Notes under the pieces: generated by a model
The model's input: the letters and a program-made list of their open reading frames with translations, nothing else
Told to the model about the DNA's origin: nothing
Database searches by the model: none
NCBI GenBank assembly: GCA_964494475.1
Contig: CAZBRS010000031.1
Coordinates: forward strand, 1-64,000
DNA from: CAZBRS01 sp964494475
GTDB taxonomy: Bacteria > Myxococcota_A > UBA9042 > CAZBRS01
DNA length: 64,000 bases
Direction: 5' to 3'
Part shown: positions 7,037-14,239 of the stretch, piece after piece
Layout: every line of letters starts with the position of its first letter
Position numbering within the stretch: position 1 is the stretch's first letter
Program-made: the position numbers and the translations under genes

Positions 7037-7331
7037 CCCCCAGATCGTGGCGGTGTCCACGAACGACGACATGCTGCGTGTCACCCTGGCCGACGGCCGC
7101 GTGGTCGAGGTCCCGATTGCCTGGTACCCGCGGCTCTCGCACGCGCTGCCCGAACACCGGGCGTCGTGTCAGATCCTGGGGCGGGGCCACGGGATCCACT
7201 GGCCCGAGCTCGACGAGGACATCAGCGTCGAGAATCTGCTCTTTGGTCAGCCTTCGGGCGAGGGGCGCGCGTCGTTCGCGCGCTGGAAGGCCTGGTACGC
7301 GTCGAAGATCGGCGCGGCCGGGGTGTCGTGA
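7011..7331 (+). CDS. DUF2442 domain protein
   Basis: The 106-aa protein contains the DUF2442 core: VTLADGRVVEVPIAWYPRL, the GHGIHWPELDEDISVENLL block and a W-K-W tail region (ARWKAWYASK). DUF2442 proteins usually accompany DUF4160, here in the same order with a 26-bp overlap. The predicted role is partner or antitoxin of the upstream protein. G+C content is normal for the window, so this pair is better ameliorated than the cassette at 5852-6618. The gene ends 50 bp before the truncated oxidoreductase frame. Confidence 0.8.
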   Translation: MSISTLAVSPQIVAVSTNDDMLRVTLADGRVVEVPIAWYPRLSHALPEHRASCQILGRGHGIHWPELDEDISVENLLFGQPSGEGRASFARWKAWYASKIGAAGVS

Positions 7332-7380
7332 CCGTACAGACGGCGCACCCGCGCGGCCTCCCCAGCAGGGCGGCTACGCC

Positions 7381-8046
7381 ATGACCAACAAGGGCCCCCA
7401 GCACGACGAGGCCTGGCTGATCTTCATGGACATGGTGAACAACCAGCTGCCCTCCTTCGAGGCCAAGGCCGAGGCGCTGTATTACTTCCCGCTGTGGCGC
7501 ACGTGGTTCGGCCTCTATGGCCTCTGCAAGCTGGTCTGGAACGACGTGATGCCGTCGGACAACTTCAAGGAGTCGGAGCCCGCCAAGGTGCCCGGCCACG
7601 TGCGCAACTACCTGGCCGCGGTCGAGTCCATGCTGGGCACCACGGGCATGGACGAGCACCGCATGCTCGAGGAGTCGGCGCGCGTCTACAACCTGCAGCG
7701 CCTGATGTCGAACCTGTTCGGCAAGGCCGGCGCGGCGCACGATCTGCCGCCCTACCGCGCCGTGGGCCCCGTGACCGAGGAGGAGTACCTGTCCCGCGCC
7801 GAGCGCTACGAGGGCCAGTTGAAGACCCAGGTCGGCTTCGACCCGGTGGGCCGCACCACCGCCGAGAAGATGGCCGCCCTGCGCACCCACCGCGAGGCGC
7901 AGTACGTCGCGCTCCAGCAGGTCGTGTACCGGCGCCGCGGCTGGACCGAGGACGGCCTCCCGACCCGCGCGCGGCTCGAGGAGCTGGGCATCGCCATCCC
8001 CGAGGTGCTGGCCCTGTTGCCCGACCAGGGGTGCTCCCGGCCATGA
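7381..8046 (+). CDS. C-terminal third of an aldehyde:ferredoxin oxidoreductase (truncated)
   Basis: The translated part is 221 aa from ATG 7381, though family-like sequence begins a few codons earlier in the same frame (GGYAMTNKGPQHDEAWLIF). It matches the C-terminal helical domain of tungsten/molybdenum aldehyde:ferredoxin oxidoreductases: FMDMVNN, the YFPLWRTWFGLYGLCKLVWN block, RVYNLQRLMSNLFG and the final YRRRGWTEDGLPTRARLEEL. Full enzymes have about 600 residues. The N-terminal pterin-binding domain and the [4Fe-4S] cysteines are missing, and no matching upstream piece is present. It cannot be an active enzyme. The stop overlaps the next ATG (ATGA). The 5' break lies at about 7360, right after the DUF2442 gene. 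Confidence 0.75.
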   Translation: MTNKGPQHDEAWLIFMDMVNNQLPSFEAKAEALYYFPLWRTWFGLYGLCKLVWNDVMPSDNFKESEPAKVPGHVRNYLAAVESMLGTTGMDEHRMLEESARVYNLQRLMSNLFGKAGAAHDLPPYRAVGPVTEEEYLSRAERYEGQLKTQVGFDPVGRTTAEKMAALRTHREAQYVALQQVVYRRRGWTEDGLPTRARLEELGIAIPEVLALLPDQGCSRP

Positions 8047-8243
8047 TCACGGTGAACGACCGCGACCGCCTGGACTGGCACGCCGGCATGACCGTGGCCG
8101 AGGTGCTCCGCCAGATGAACTGGGACTTCGCCCTGATCGTCGCGAGTGTGAACGGCCGCCACGTGCCCCCCACCGAGTACGAGACCACGCCCGTGCCCGA
8201 CGGGGCCGAGGTGCGCCTGATCCACGTGATGCACGGGGGGTAG
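8043..8243 (+). CDS. ThiS/MoaD-like sulfur-carrier protein
   Basis: The 66-aa beta-grasp protein begins MITVNDRDRLDWHAGMTV and ends in the di-glycine HVMHGG needed for adenylation and thiocarboxylation. Such genes commonly follow aldehyde:ferredoxin oxidoreductase genes, where they are thought to serve sulfur transfer for the pterin cofactor. It is coupled to the truncated oxidoreductase by a 4-bp ATGA overlap. It appears intact, so it is a survivor of a broken operon. ThiS and MoaD cannot be separated from sequence alone; the context favours MoaD-like. Confidence 0.8.
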   Translation: MITVNDRDRLDWHAGMTVAEVLRQMNWDFALIVASVNGRHVPPTEYETTPVPDGAEVRLIHVMHGG

Positions 8244-8474
8244 CAGGCGCTGCCCCACGCCTGTCCGCTGCCCGTGCGGACGACATCGTCGAACGGTGGC
8301 CCGGCGACCACGAAGAGTAAAGGGCGGGTGATGCGTCGTGTGCACAGGTCATAAACACCAGGCCGCGCGAACCTTTTTCCGCCAGCGCTTGACGTTCCGT
8401 CTGGCGTTGGCGCCAATTGCGGCGCTTTCGTGGCGGCGTCGCCCTCGAACAGCATCACCACGAGGAGGATCTTC
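8244..8474. other. Intergenic region with a possible R1 3'-end trace
   Basis: No gene seen. GTGATGCGTCGTGTGCAC (8327-8344) resembles the right end of R1 (TTGATGCGTCCTATGCAC) and is a weak trace at best. CGCCAG..CTGGCG around TTGACG (8381-8407) and TTGGCGCCAA form short inverted repeats upstream of the next lipoprotein. Confidence 0.3.
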
Positions 8475-8900
8475 ATGCTGCGCAGAATCATCCTGGTGCT
8501 CGGGGTCGCAGGGTTCGTCGGCCTGACCGGGTGCGGCGGCGACGACGGCACGAGCAACGGCGGAGAGGACACGATCGGCGGCGATGACACCGCGAGCGGC
8601 AGCGACACGGTCGTCGACCTGCTCGTGCCCGGCGGCGCCCTGGGGGCCTGCGCCGAGAAGGACGGCGAAGGTTGCCACGAGTTCGTGGGGGCCAACTACA
8701 CCGAGGAGCTGGCCTCGGCCGCCTGCGACGGCTCCGACGAGATCTTCCAGTGGGGCGCCAGTTGCTCGAAATCCGGCGCCGTGGGCACTTGCCTGATGGC
8801 GGTGATGAGCGAGATGAGTCTGCTGATGGTGTACTACGACTACTACGACGCGGCCAAGACCGCGTGCGGGTCGCTGGAAGGGACGTGGTCCGACCTGTAG
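8475..8900 (+). CDS. Small lipoprotein (141 aa)
   Basis: ATG 8475 follows GAGGAGGAT and starts a lipoprotein signal: MLRRIILVLGVAGFVGLTGC, lipidated Cys20. A Gly/Asp/Ser/Thr-rich stalk follows (about residues 21-50). The rest is a small domain with six cysteines (CAEKDGEGC, ACDGSDEIF, ASCSKSG, TCLMAVM, TACGSLEG), probably disulfide-linked. No family was recognised. Asp is not at +2, so outer-membrane sorting is likely. It converges on the next gene. Confidence 0.85.
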   Translation: MLRRIILVLGVAGFVGLTGCGGDDGTSNGGEDTIGGDDTASGSDTVVDLLVPGGALGACAEKDGEGCHEFVGANYTEELASAACDGSDEIFQWGASCSKSGAVGTCLMAVMSEMSLLMVYYDYYDAAKTACGSLEGTWSDL

Positions 8901-8924
8901 CTGAACATCTTCATCCGGACCCCC

Positions 8925-11162
8925 TCACCTGGGCTGCACCGCGGGCGCGTAGCGGCACCCTTCAGCAGCGTCCAGGAACGCAGAATCCAAGGCATCGACC
9001 GACCCCGTGTGATCCAGGTCGGACCCTCCGCACCAGTCGTTCGCGGCCGAGCAGCCCGTCGAAGCCGTCGCGGAGGCTTGCTGGAACAGCAGCCGGTCGG
9101 ACTCGCCCACCGAGCCGTCGTGGTCCAGGTCGGGCCGCGCGCAGCCCAGCCGGGCCCAGGTGCAGTCCAACGCTCCCGGGGTCGTGACGCACAGGGGCAG
9201 GGCCTCCAGCAGCTCGAGGCCCCCGAAGACCACGTGGCGCGGCGTCGGGACCGCGTGCCAGTCGGTCGCCCCGTCCGGTGTCCAGGCGCGGGCCTCGTAG
9301 CCGTCGCCGGCGCGCCGCAGGGGCGGCGTCGTGCCCCAGGCGTCCGCGAAGCGCTGCTTGACGACGTCGTTCTTCCCCGCCAGCTCGTCCTGCACGCGCT
9401 TGGCGATCTCCTCGTCGGTGAGCAGCGCCGCGTCGGCGGTGTCGGCCATCTCCAGCACTGCCTCCAGGCGCGCCATCTGCTGTTCCACGGACGCGAAGTC
9501 GCCCAGGTCGGCCGCCGCCAAAGGAAGCCCACCCTGGGCGTCGATCAGCGCGGTCCAGAAGCGCCTGCGCGCTTGCTCGGCCGGGTTCGTGGACGCGTAC
9601 AGCACGTCGGCGAAGACCCGGGATAGATCGGTCATCTGCCGCAGCGCCGCGCTCGTCTCGGCCTGCAACGCGGCGTCGCCGGTGATGCGCGCGTACTCGC
9701 AGACCGCCAGGAGTGCATTCACCGGCTGGTCGTAGTTGCCATAGAAGTGCCCCAGCAGCGAGTTGGCGCTGCCCGGGACGGTGGCCTCCATCTGGCGGGC
9801 CTTGTCGATGAGCCCCTTGCCGCCCAGGGTCAGCTCGTTCATCTGGCCCCAGGTCTTGCCGCAGATCGCGCCGCCCAGGCTGGTGCAGGTGTGGGCCGAG
9901 CCCTTGGGGGCGCAGCCGACGTCCTTGTCGAGGATCGGCGAGAACAGCTCGTCGAGCGCCCCCGGCTCGGGCAGCTCGGGCAGGGGAAGGGCCAGCCCCT
10001 CCGTGGACAGGGCCCGCGCCAGGTAGGTCATCTGGCAGTCGGACATGCTGCCCAGGTCTTCGACCTCGGTGGTGCCGTCGGGGCGCACCTGGCCGCTGGG
10101 GATCAGCTGGTCCCACGGGCCCTGCTCGGGCACCGTCATGATGCGGCCGCCGTTCGACTGCACGCTGTCGCCCACCATCTGGCCCGCCGCCCAGGCCCGG
10201 GTCGCGGCAGCGCGCACGTCGGGGTCGGCGTCGGCGTCGTCCATGGCCTCGCGCGCGGCCAGGAAGCCGAACGCCAGGTCGGGGAAGTTGTCGCGCGAGT
10301 TGTGGTTCGAGAAGAACGCGCCCGCCCAGGGGTAGGGCTCGGGCACGCGCATCAGCGAGGTGCAGCAGTCGCTGACGCGCAGGTACGCCGGCAGCATGCT
10401 GAAGCCGTAGGTCACCGCGTAGGGGCCGATCTCCTGGGCCGGCATGTAGGTCAAGAGGATGTCCGGGGGCTCGCCGCGGTACGTGATCGTGACGCCGTCG
10501 AAGAACGCCGCCAGCATCTCGGCCTGCAGCGCCGGGTCGGGCGGGAAGGGCGGCGTGATGGCGACGCCCTCGCGGGTGCGCGTGACCGTGCCGGCCGGGC
10601 CGTCGACGGTCATCGTCCAGCCCGGGTACGCGTTGCGCCCGGTCACCCCGTCGTGCCCGGTCATCGTCGCGAGGAACGCCAGGCCGTCGAACATGCGGAT
10701 CACGCTCAAGGCCAGCAGCCTCGACCGGAACACCTTGTACGCGAACCACGCGGCGCGGGCCGACAGGCCCATGCTGTTGTTGTCGTTGGGCCCCGGCACG
10801 ACCTCGAACACGTCGCCCGTGCGGCGGATGCCGGCCTTCCGGATGTTGATCCCGAACGTGGTGTCGCCGAAGACCATGAACCGGTTGTACGCGACCACCG
10901 CGCGCTCGACGCGCTCGCGGTAGTACAGCTTGAACGCGCGAGCGGCAGCGACGGGGTCGGCCACGGGGGCCTCGAGCCCGTCCGGGAGGGCCGCGTCGGT
11001 CGTTGCGAGGTCGTCGTCGACGACATCGGCGGGGGACAGGTCGGCGACGTCGTCCGCCGGGCTGGAGCTGCCGCCCGAGCATCCCCACGAACCTGCCAGG
11101 ACCGCCAGGATCGCCAGCACCGCCCGCAGGTTGAATCGAATCGTACGCGAATCCGTGGTCAT
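8925..11162 (-). CDS. Lipoprotein with C-terminal dockerin-like repeats (745 aa)
   Basis: The start is ATG 11162 (MTTDSRTIRF), giving a 28-residue signal with lipobox SWGC. A short acidic stalk is followed by a large domain I cannot name; recognisable stretches include FMVFGDTTFGINIRKAG, FFSNHNSRDNFPDLAFGF and GKTWGQMNELTLGGKG. The last ~70 residues hold two dockerin/EF-hand-like segments (DLDHDGSVGESDRLLFQ and DLDHTGSVDALDSAFLD) with Asp at the calcium-ligand positions, separated by a Cys-bearing linker. Such repeats bind calcium and cohesin domains in cellulosomes; here the partner is unknown. It lies 103 bp downstream of the 5'-nucleotidase-like gene on the same strand, separated by a hairpin. 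Confidence 0.85.
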   Translation of the reverse strand: MTTDSRTIRFNLRAVLAILAVLAGSWGCSGGSSSPADDVADLSPADVVDDDLATTDAALPDGLEAPVADPVAAARAFKLYYRERVERAVVAYNRFMVFGDTTFGINIRKAGIRRTGDVFEVVPGPNDNNSMGLSARAAWFAYKVFRSRLLALSVIRMFDGLAFLATMTGHDGVTGRNAYPGWTMTVDGPAGTVTRTREGVAITPPFPPDPALQAEMLAAFFDGVTITYRGEPPDILLTYMPAQEIGPYAVTYGFSMLPAYLRVSDCCTSLMRVPEPYPWAGAFFSNHNSRDNFPDLAFGFLAAREAMDDADADPDVRAAATRAWAAGQMVGDSVQSNGGRIMTVPEQGPWDQLIPSGQVRPDGTTEVEDLGSMSDCQMTYLARALSTEGLALPLPELPEPGALDELFSPILDKDVGCAPKGSAHTCTSLGGAICGKTWGQMNELTLGGKGLIDKARQMEATVPGSANSLLGHFYGNYDQPVNALLAVCEYARITGDAALQAETSAALRQMTDLSRVFADVLYASTNPAEQARRRFWTALIDAQGGLPLAAADLGDFASVEQQMARLEAVLEMADTADAALLTDEEIAKRVQDELAGKNDVVKQRFADAWGTTPPLRRAGDGYEARAWTPDGATDWHAVPTPRHVVFGGLELLEALPLCVTTPGALDCTWARLGCARPDLDHDGSVGESDRLLFQQASATASTGCSAANDWCGGSDLDHTGSVDALDSAFLDAAEGCRYAPAVQPR

Positions 11163-11240
11163 GTCGCCCACCCGTTCAGCGAATCGACGTCCATGGTACG
11201 CGGCGGGGAGGAGATAGGGAAGGGCCGGGCTGGGGTCTGC

Positions 11241-11265
11241 GAACCGGGTCCGGGCTCCCCGGTTC
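11241..11265 (-). terminator. Hairpin directly after the 5'-nucleotidase-like gene
   Basis: An 8-bp perfect stem (GAACCGGG/CCCGGTTC) lies immediately beyond the TAG stop on the minus strand. No U-tract follows, so it may be an attenuator or processing structure rather than a full intrinsic terminator. Confidence 0.35.
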
Positions 11266-14007
11266 CTAGGGCTGGCACGAGCAGGTCGCGGGAGTGGAGG
11301 CCGCTGTGCGCGGGGCCGGGGTGCCCACCGTGAAGTCGGCGGCGTTGGCGTCGGTGTCGTCACAGCCCGTGCCCGGGGTCGCGCCGCCGCCGTTGCGGAG
11401 GGCCGCCTTGGTCGACGAGAGCGCCTCGGTCGCGCCGCCGCCTTCGCCGCAGGTGCCCGTGCCGAACGCCACCAGGTCGACGACGGTGCCCGCCGCCGGA
11501 CAGCCGGTGAGCTCGGTGTCGTCGGCGACCAGCGCCACCTTCCCGTTGGTCTGGCTCATGTTGCTGCCGGCCGAGAGGTCCACCAGCGGGCTGGGCAGGG
11601 CTGCGCCGACGCTGCCGTTGCTGGCCAGCTGGACCAGCAGGTAGCCGCCCCCCGCGATCGTCGTGCCGTCGGGCAGCACGTTGGCCTTCCAGGTGGTGCC
11701 GGTCGCCGAGGCGTACTGGATCGACCAGCCCGAGACGTCGGCGCTGGCCGCGGCCCGGTTGTGCAGCTCGACGTAGTCGTTGGTGAAGGTCGCGTTGGCG
11801 TTCCCGCCGCCGCCGTACACCTGGCTGAGGACGACCGCCGGCGCGCACGCGCCGGGGAGGGAGCAGACGCTCGGCGAGCCGGAGCACGTGAAGCCGTCCT
11901 CGACCGTGCAGGTGGCCGAGCAGCCGTCGCTCGCGGCCAGGTTGTGGTCGTCGCAGCCCTCGCTGCCCTCGACGAGCCCGTTGCCGCAGGCGTTCAGGGC
12001 CGTGATGCGGCCCGTGCCGCCCACGGGGTAGTCGGCCGCGAGGACGTGCCCTCCGAGCCCGACGACGATGTAGTCCTCGAGCGCCGCCTGGTACGTCGCG
12101 TCGATGATGGTGAACGGCACGCCGTCGTAGGGCGACTGGTCGCCGCCGTTGGCCTCGTAGTCGATGGTGGCGATGGTCAGCGGGGCGCCGGGCACGACCA
12201 CGCCGTCGGCGACGAGGACCGTCCCGTCGTCGAGCGTGACGCTGCGGACGCGGCTGCCGGCGGCGGTGACCGCGCCGGACGCGTCGAGGGTGCGGGCCGG
12301 CTGGCTGCCGTCCCACGTGTACCGGAAGCCGGCGATCTGCAGGAAGCGCCCGTCGACCACCTCGACCTTCGAGACGGCGTTCTCGAGCAGCGCCTTGAAC
12401 ATGTCGCGCGACACGTTGGGGACGATGGCCTCGTGGTTCGAGAACGGCAGCATGGCGAACGTGTCGTACAGCGACAGGCTTCCGGCGGGGAGCACGCTGT
12501 TGTTGCGGATGCCGCCGCCGTTCTGCAGGCCCACGACCGGGGCGGGGACGCCGGACGCGGACGCGAGCAGCTTGCCCTGCCAGAGCAGCGCGTCGGCCAC
12601 GAGGTCGCCCTCGTTGGTCTCCATGGTGCGCACGTTGGCGCGGAGGCCGTCGAGCGCCACGTCGCTGTCCCCGATGACGGTGGCCTTGGCCTGGTTGGTC
12701 GCGTCCTGCAGGGGCGCGACGACGGCGGCCTGGAGCGTCGCGTCGGCGGTCACGGCGTCGGGCACGTCCTTGTTCGCGACCCGGATCGGCCCGCTCAGGG
12801 CCTCGTCGACGGTGACCAGGTGTCCCGTCGCGTCGAACTTGGCCACCAGGCGGCCGACGTAGCGGTACAGCGAGCCGGCCACCACGATGGGCACCGCCAC
12901 GCCGTCGGCGTCGGTGACCATCTCGGGGTACACGCCGCTGGTCTTCTCGCTGGGGACCAGCACGCCCGCGGTGCTGGTGGGCACCTCGTGGCCGCCGCCC
13001 GAGACCACGATGTCGACGTCGTGCAGCAGCGGGACGACCTTCTTGTCGTTCCCCACGGCTTGCAGGTGGCTGAGCAGCACGATCTTGTTCACGCCGGCTC
13101 CGGTCAGCTCGTCGACCTCGGCCTGGATCGCCGCGACCGCGGGCGTGACCTGCACGTCGCCGAGCATCGATAGGTACGGCAGCTCCTCGGTGATGGCGCC
13201 GACCACGCCGATCTTCTCGCCGCCCACGGTGACGACGGTCGACTTCGCGAAGCGGCCCGCGGTGGCCTGCTGCTGCAGCGCCGCGTCGGCCGACACGTCG
13301 AGGTTGGCGCCGACGAAGGTCACGGGCGTCGTGAAGCCGCGCATGAAGTCGGCCAGGGTCGCCGGCCCGAAGTCGAAGTCGTGGTTCCCGAGCCCGATGG
13401 CGTCGTAGCCCAGGTCCTGCAGGACGACGGTCTCGTAGAACGGAACGCCGTTCTCCAGGCTGGCCTTGAAGTTCAGCCCGGGCAGGAAGTTGTCACCCGC
13501 GGAGACGACCACCGTGCCGGTCGCGGCGACGTCCCCCGCCGCGATCGGCGGCTGGAACGCGGCGGCCTCGGCCTTCAGGTCCTTCAGGAGCGTCGCGAAG
13601 TAGGCCACGCCGCCGAAGCCGTCGCCGGGCAGCATGGCGGACTCGGTGTCGCTGGAGTGCAGCAGCGTGAGCCAGAAGACGGTCGGCGCGACCACGTCGG
13701 GGGTCACGGCGTCGCCCACCTGGTCCGGGGTCGCCGTGTCCTCGGTCGCGTCCGGGGTCTCGACGGTGTCCCTGCCGGGCGCCACGTCGTCGCCGCCGGC
13801 TTCTTCCACGTCCGTGCCCGTGCGGTCGTCGGCGAGATCGGCCGGGAGGGCGTCGCGGCCTGGAGCCACGGTGTCGTCACCGGGACCGGTGGTGTCCCAG
13901 GTCGGCTCCCCCGTGTCCTCTCTCTCGTTCCCGCCCCCGGACGAGCACCCCGTACCGACGAGCCACGCGCACGCGCACGCGACGACGAGCCAGCGCATCG
14001 AAGCCAT
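11266..14007 (-). CDS. 5'-nucleotidase/metallophosphatase lipoprotein with DUF4215 and lamin-tail modules
   Basis: The protein is 913 aa. The lipoprotein signal ends LVGTGC (Cys21) and is followed by an ~85-residue Asp/Thr/Pro stalk. Residues ~108-380 form a calcineurin-like phosphoesterase of the UshA family: LLHSSDTES (D120), AGDNFLPG (D172), GLGNHDFDFG (N208, H209), a SHLQ segment and GGGHE. The usual DxH at the first metal site reads SDTE, which may alter metal binding. Residues ~400-660 are the 5'-nucleotidase C-terminal substrate domain (NEGDLVADALL, NGGGIRNN, PFSNHE). A DUF4215 Cys-rich unit (CGNGLVEGSEGCDDHN) and a lamin-tail domain (VYGGGGN..YVELHN) follow. Likely an extracellular nucleotide or phosphoester hydrolase tethered to the surface. 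A 9-G tract sits in the ribosome-site region. Confidence 0.88.
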   Translation of the reverse strand: MASMRWLVVACACAWLVGTGCSSGGGNEREDTGEPTWDTTGPGDDTVAPGRDALPADLADDRTGTDVEEAGGDDVAPGRDTVETPDATEDTATPDQVGDAVTPDVVAPTVFWLTLLHSSDTESAMLPGDGFGGVAYFATLLKDLKAEAAAFQPPIAAGDVAATGTVVVSAGDNFLPGLNFKASLENGVPFYETVVLQDLGYDAIGLGNHDFDFGPATLADFMRGFTTPVTFVGANLDVSADAALQQQATAGRFAKSTVVTVGGEKIGVVGAITEELPYLSMLGDVQVTPAVAAIQAEVDELTGAGVNKIVLLSHLQAVGNDKKVVPLLHDVDIVVSGGGHEVPTSTAGVLVPSEKTSGVYPEMVTDADGVAVPIVVAGSLYRYVGRLVAKFDATGHLVTVDEALSGPIRVANKDVPDAVTADATLQAAVVAPLQDATNQAKATVIGDSDVALDGLRANVRTMETNEGDLVADALLWQGKLLASASGVPAPVVGLQNGGGIRNNSVLPAGSLSLYDTFAMLPFSNHEAIVPNVSRDMFKALLENAVSKVEVVDGRFLQIAGFRYTWDGSQPARTLDASGAVTAAGSRVRSVTLDDGTVLVADGVVVPGAPLTIATIDYEANGGDQSPYDGVPFTIIDATYQAALEDYIVVGLGGHVLAADYPVGGTGRITALNACGNGLVEGSEGCDDHNLAASDGCSATCTVEDGFTCSGSPSVCSLPGACAPAVVLSQVYGGGGNANATFTNDYVELHNRAAASADVSGWSIQYASATGTTWKANVLPDGTTIAGGGYLLVQLASNGSVGAALPSPLVDLSAGSNMSQTNGKVALVADDTELTGCPAAGTVVDLVAFGTGTCGEGGGATEALSSTKAALRNGGGATPGTGCDDTDANAADFTVGTPAPRTAASTPATCSCQP

Positions 14008-14239
14008 CTTCCCCCCCCCTGTTCTTTCGTTTTCTTCGATTGGCGCGGCAGTATCGACAGGAGGCCACTGGGAGTCAAGAGAGGTCGTGCGTCGCCTTGG
14101 CGCGTGCGGGGGACGTGCCCGCAGCGGATCGCCGGCCCCGTACTCCGCGGACCCGACACGGAAGGAGCCTCCGGCCTGGCGCTGACTCTTCGGCTGCGGC
14201 CTGGCGTGTGCGCGTACTTCAAGGGCGGACCGCGCGGGG
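14008..14239. other. Upstream region of the 5'-nucleotidase-like gene
   Basis: This 232-bp stretch holds a good minus-strand promoter at 14050-14078 and the 9-C/9-G homopolymer at 14011-14019 abutting the start. The rest, up to the end of the FGGY kinase gene, shows no gene. Confidence 0.5.
14050..14078 (-). promoter_or_regulatory. Sigma70-type promoter of the 5'-nucleotidase-like gene
   Basis: On the minus strand, TTGACT (14073-14078), a 17-nt spacer and GATACT (14050-14055). The start codon lies 43 bp downstream of the -10. Confidence 0.65.

Noticed and set aside
8327..8344. A fourth R1 copy after the ThiS/MoaD-like gene
   Set aside because: Only about 18 bp resemble the R1 right end. The promoter and inverted repeat are absent, so it may be chance.
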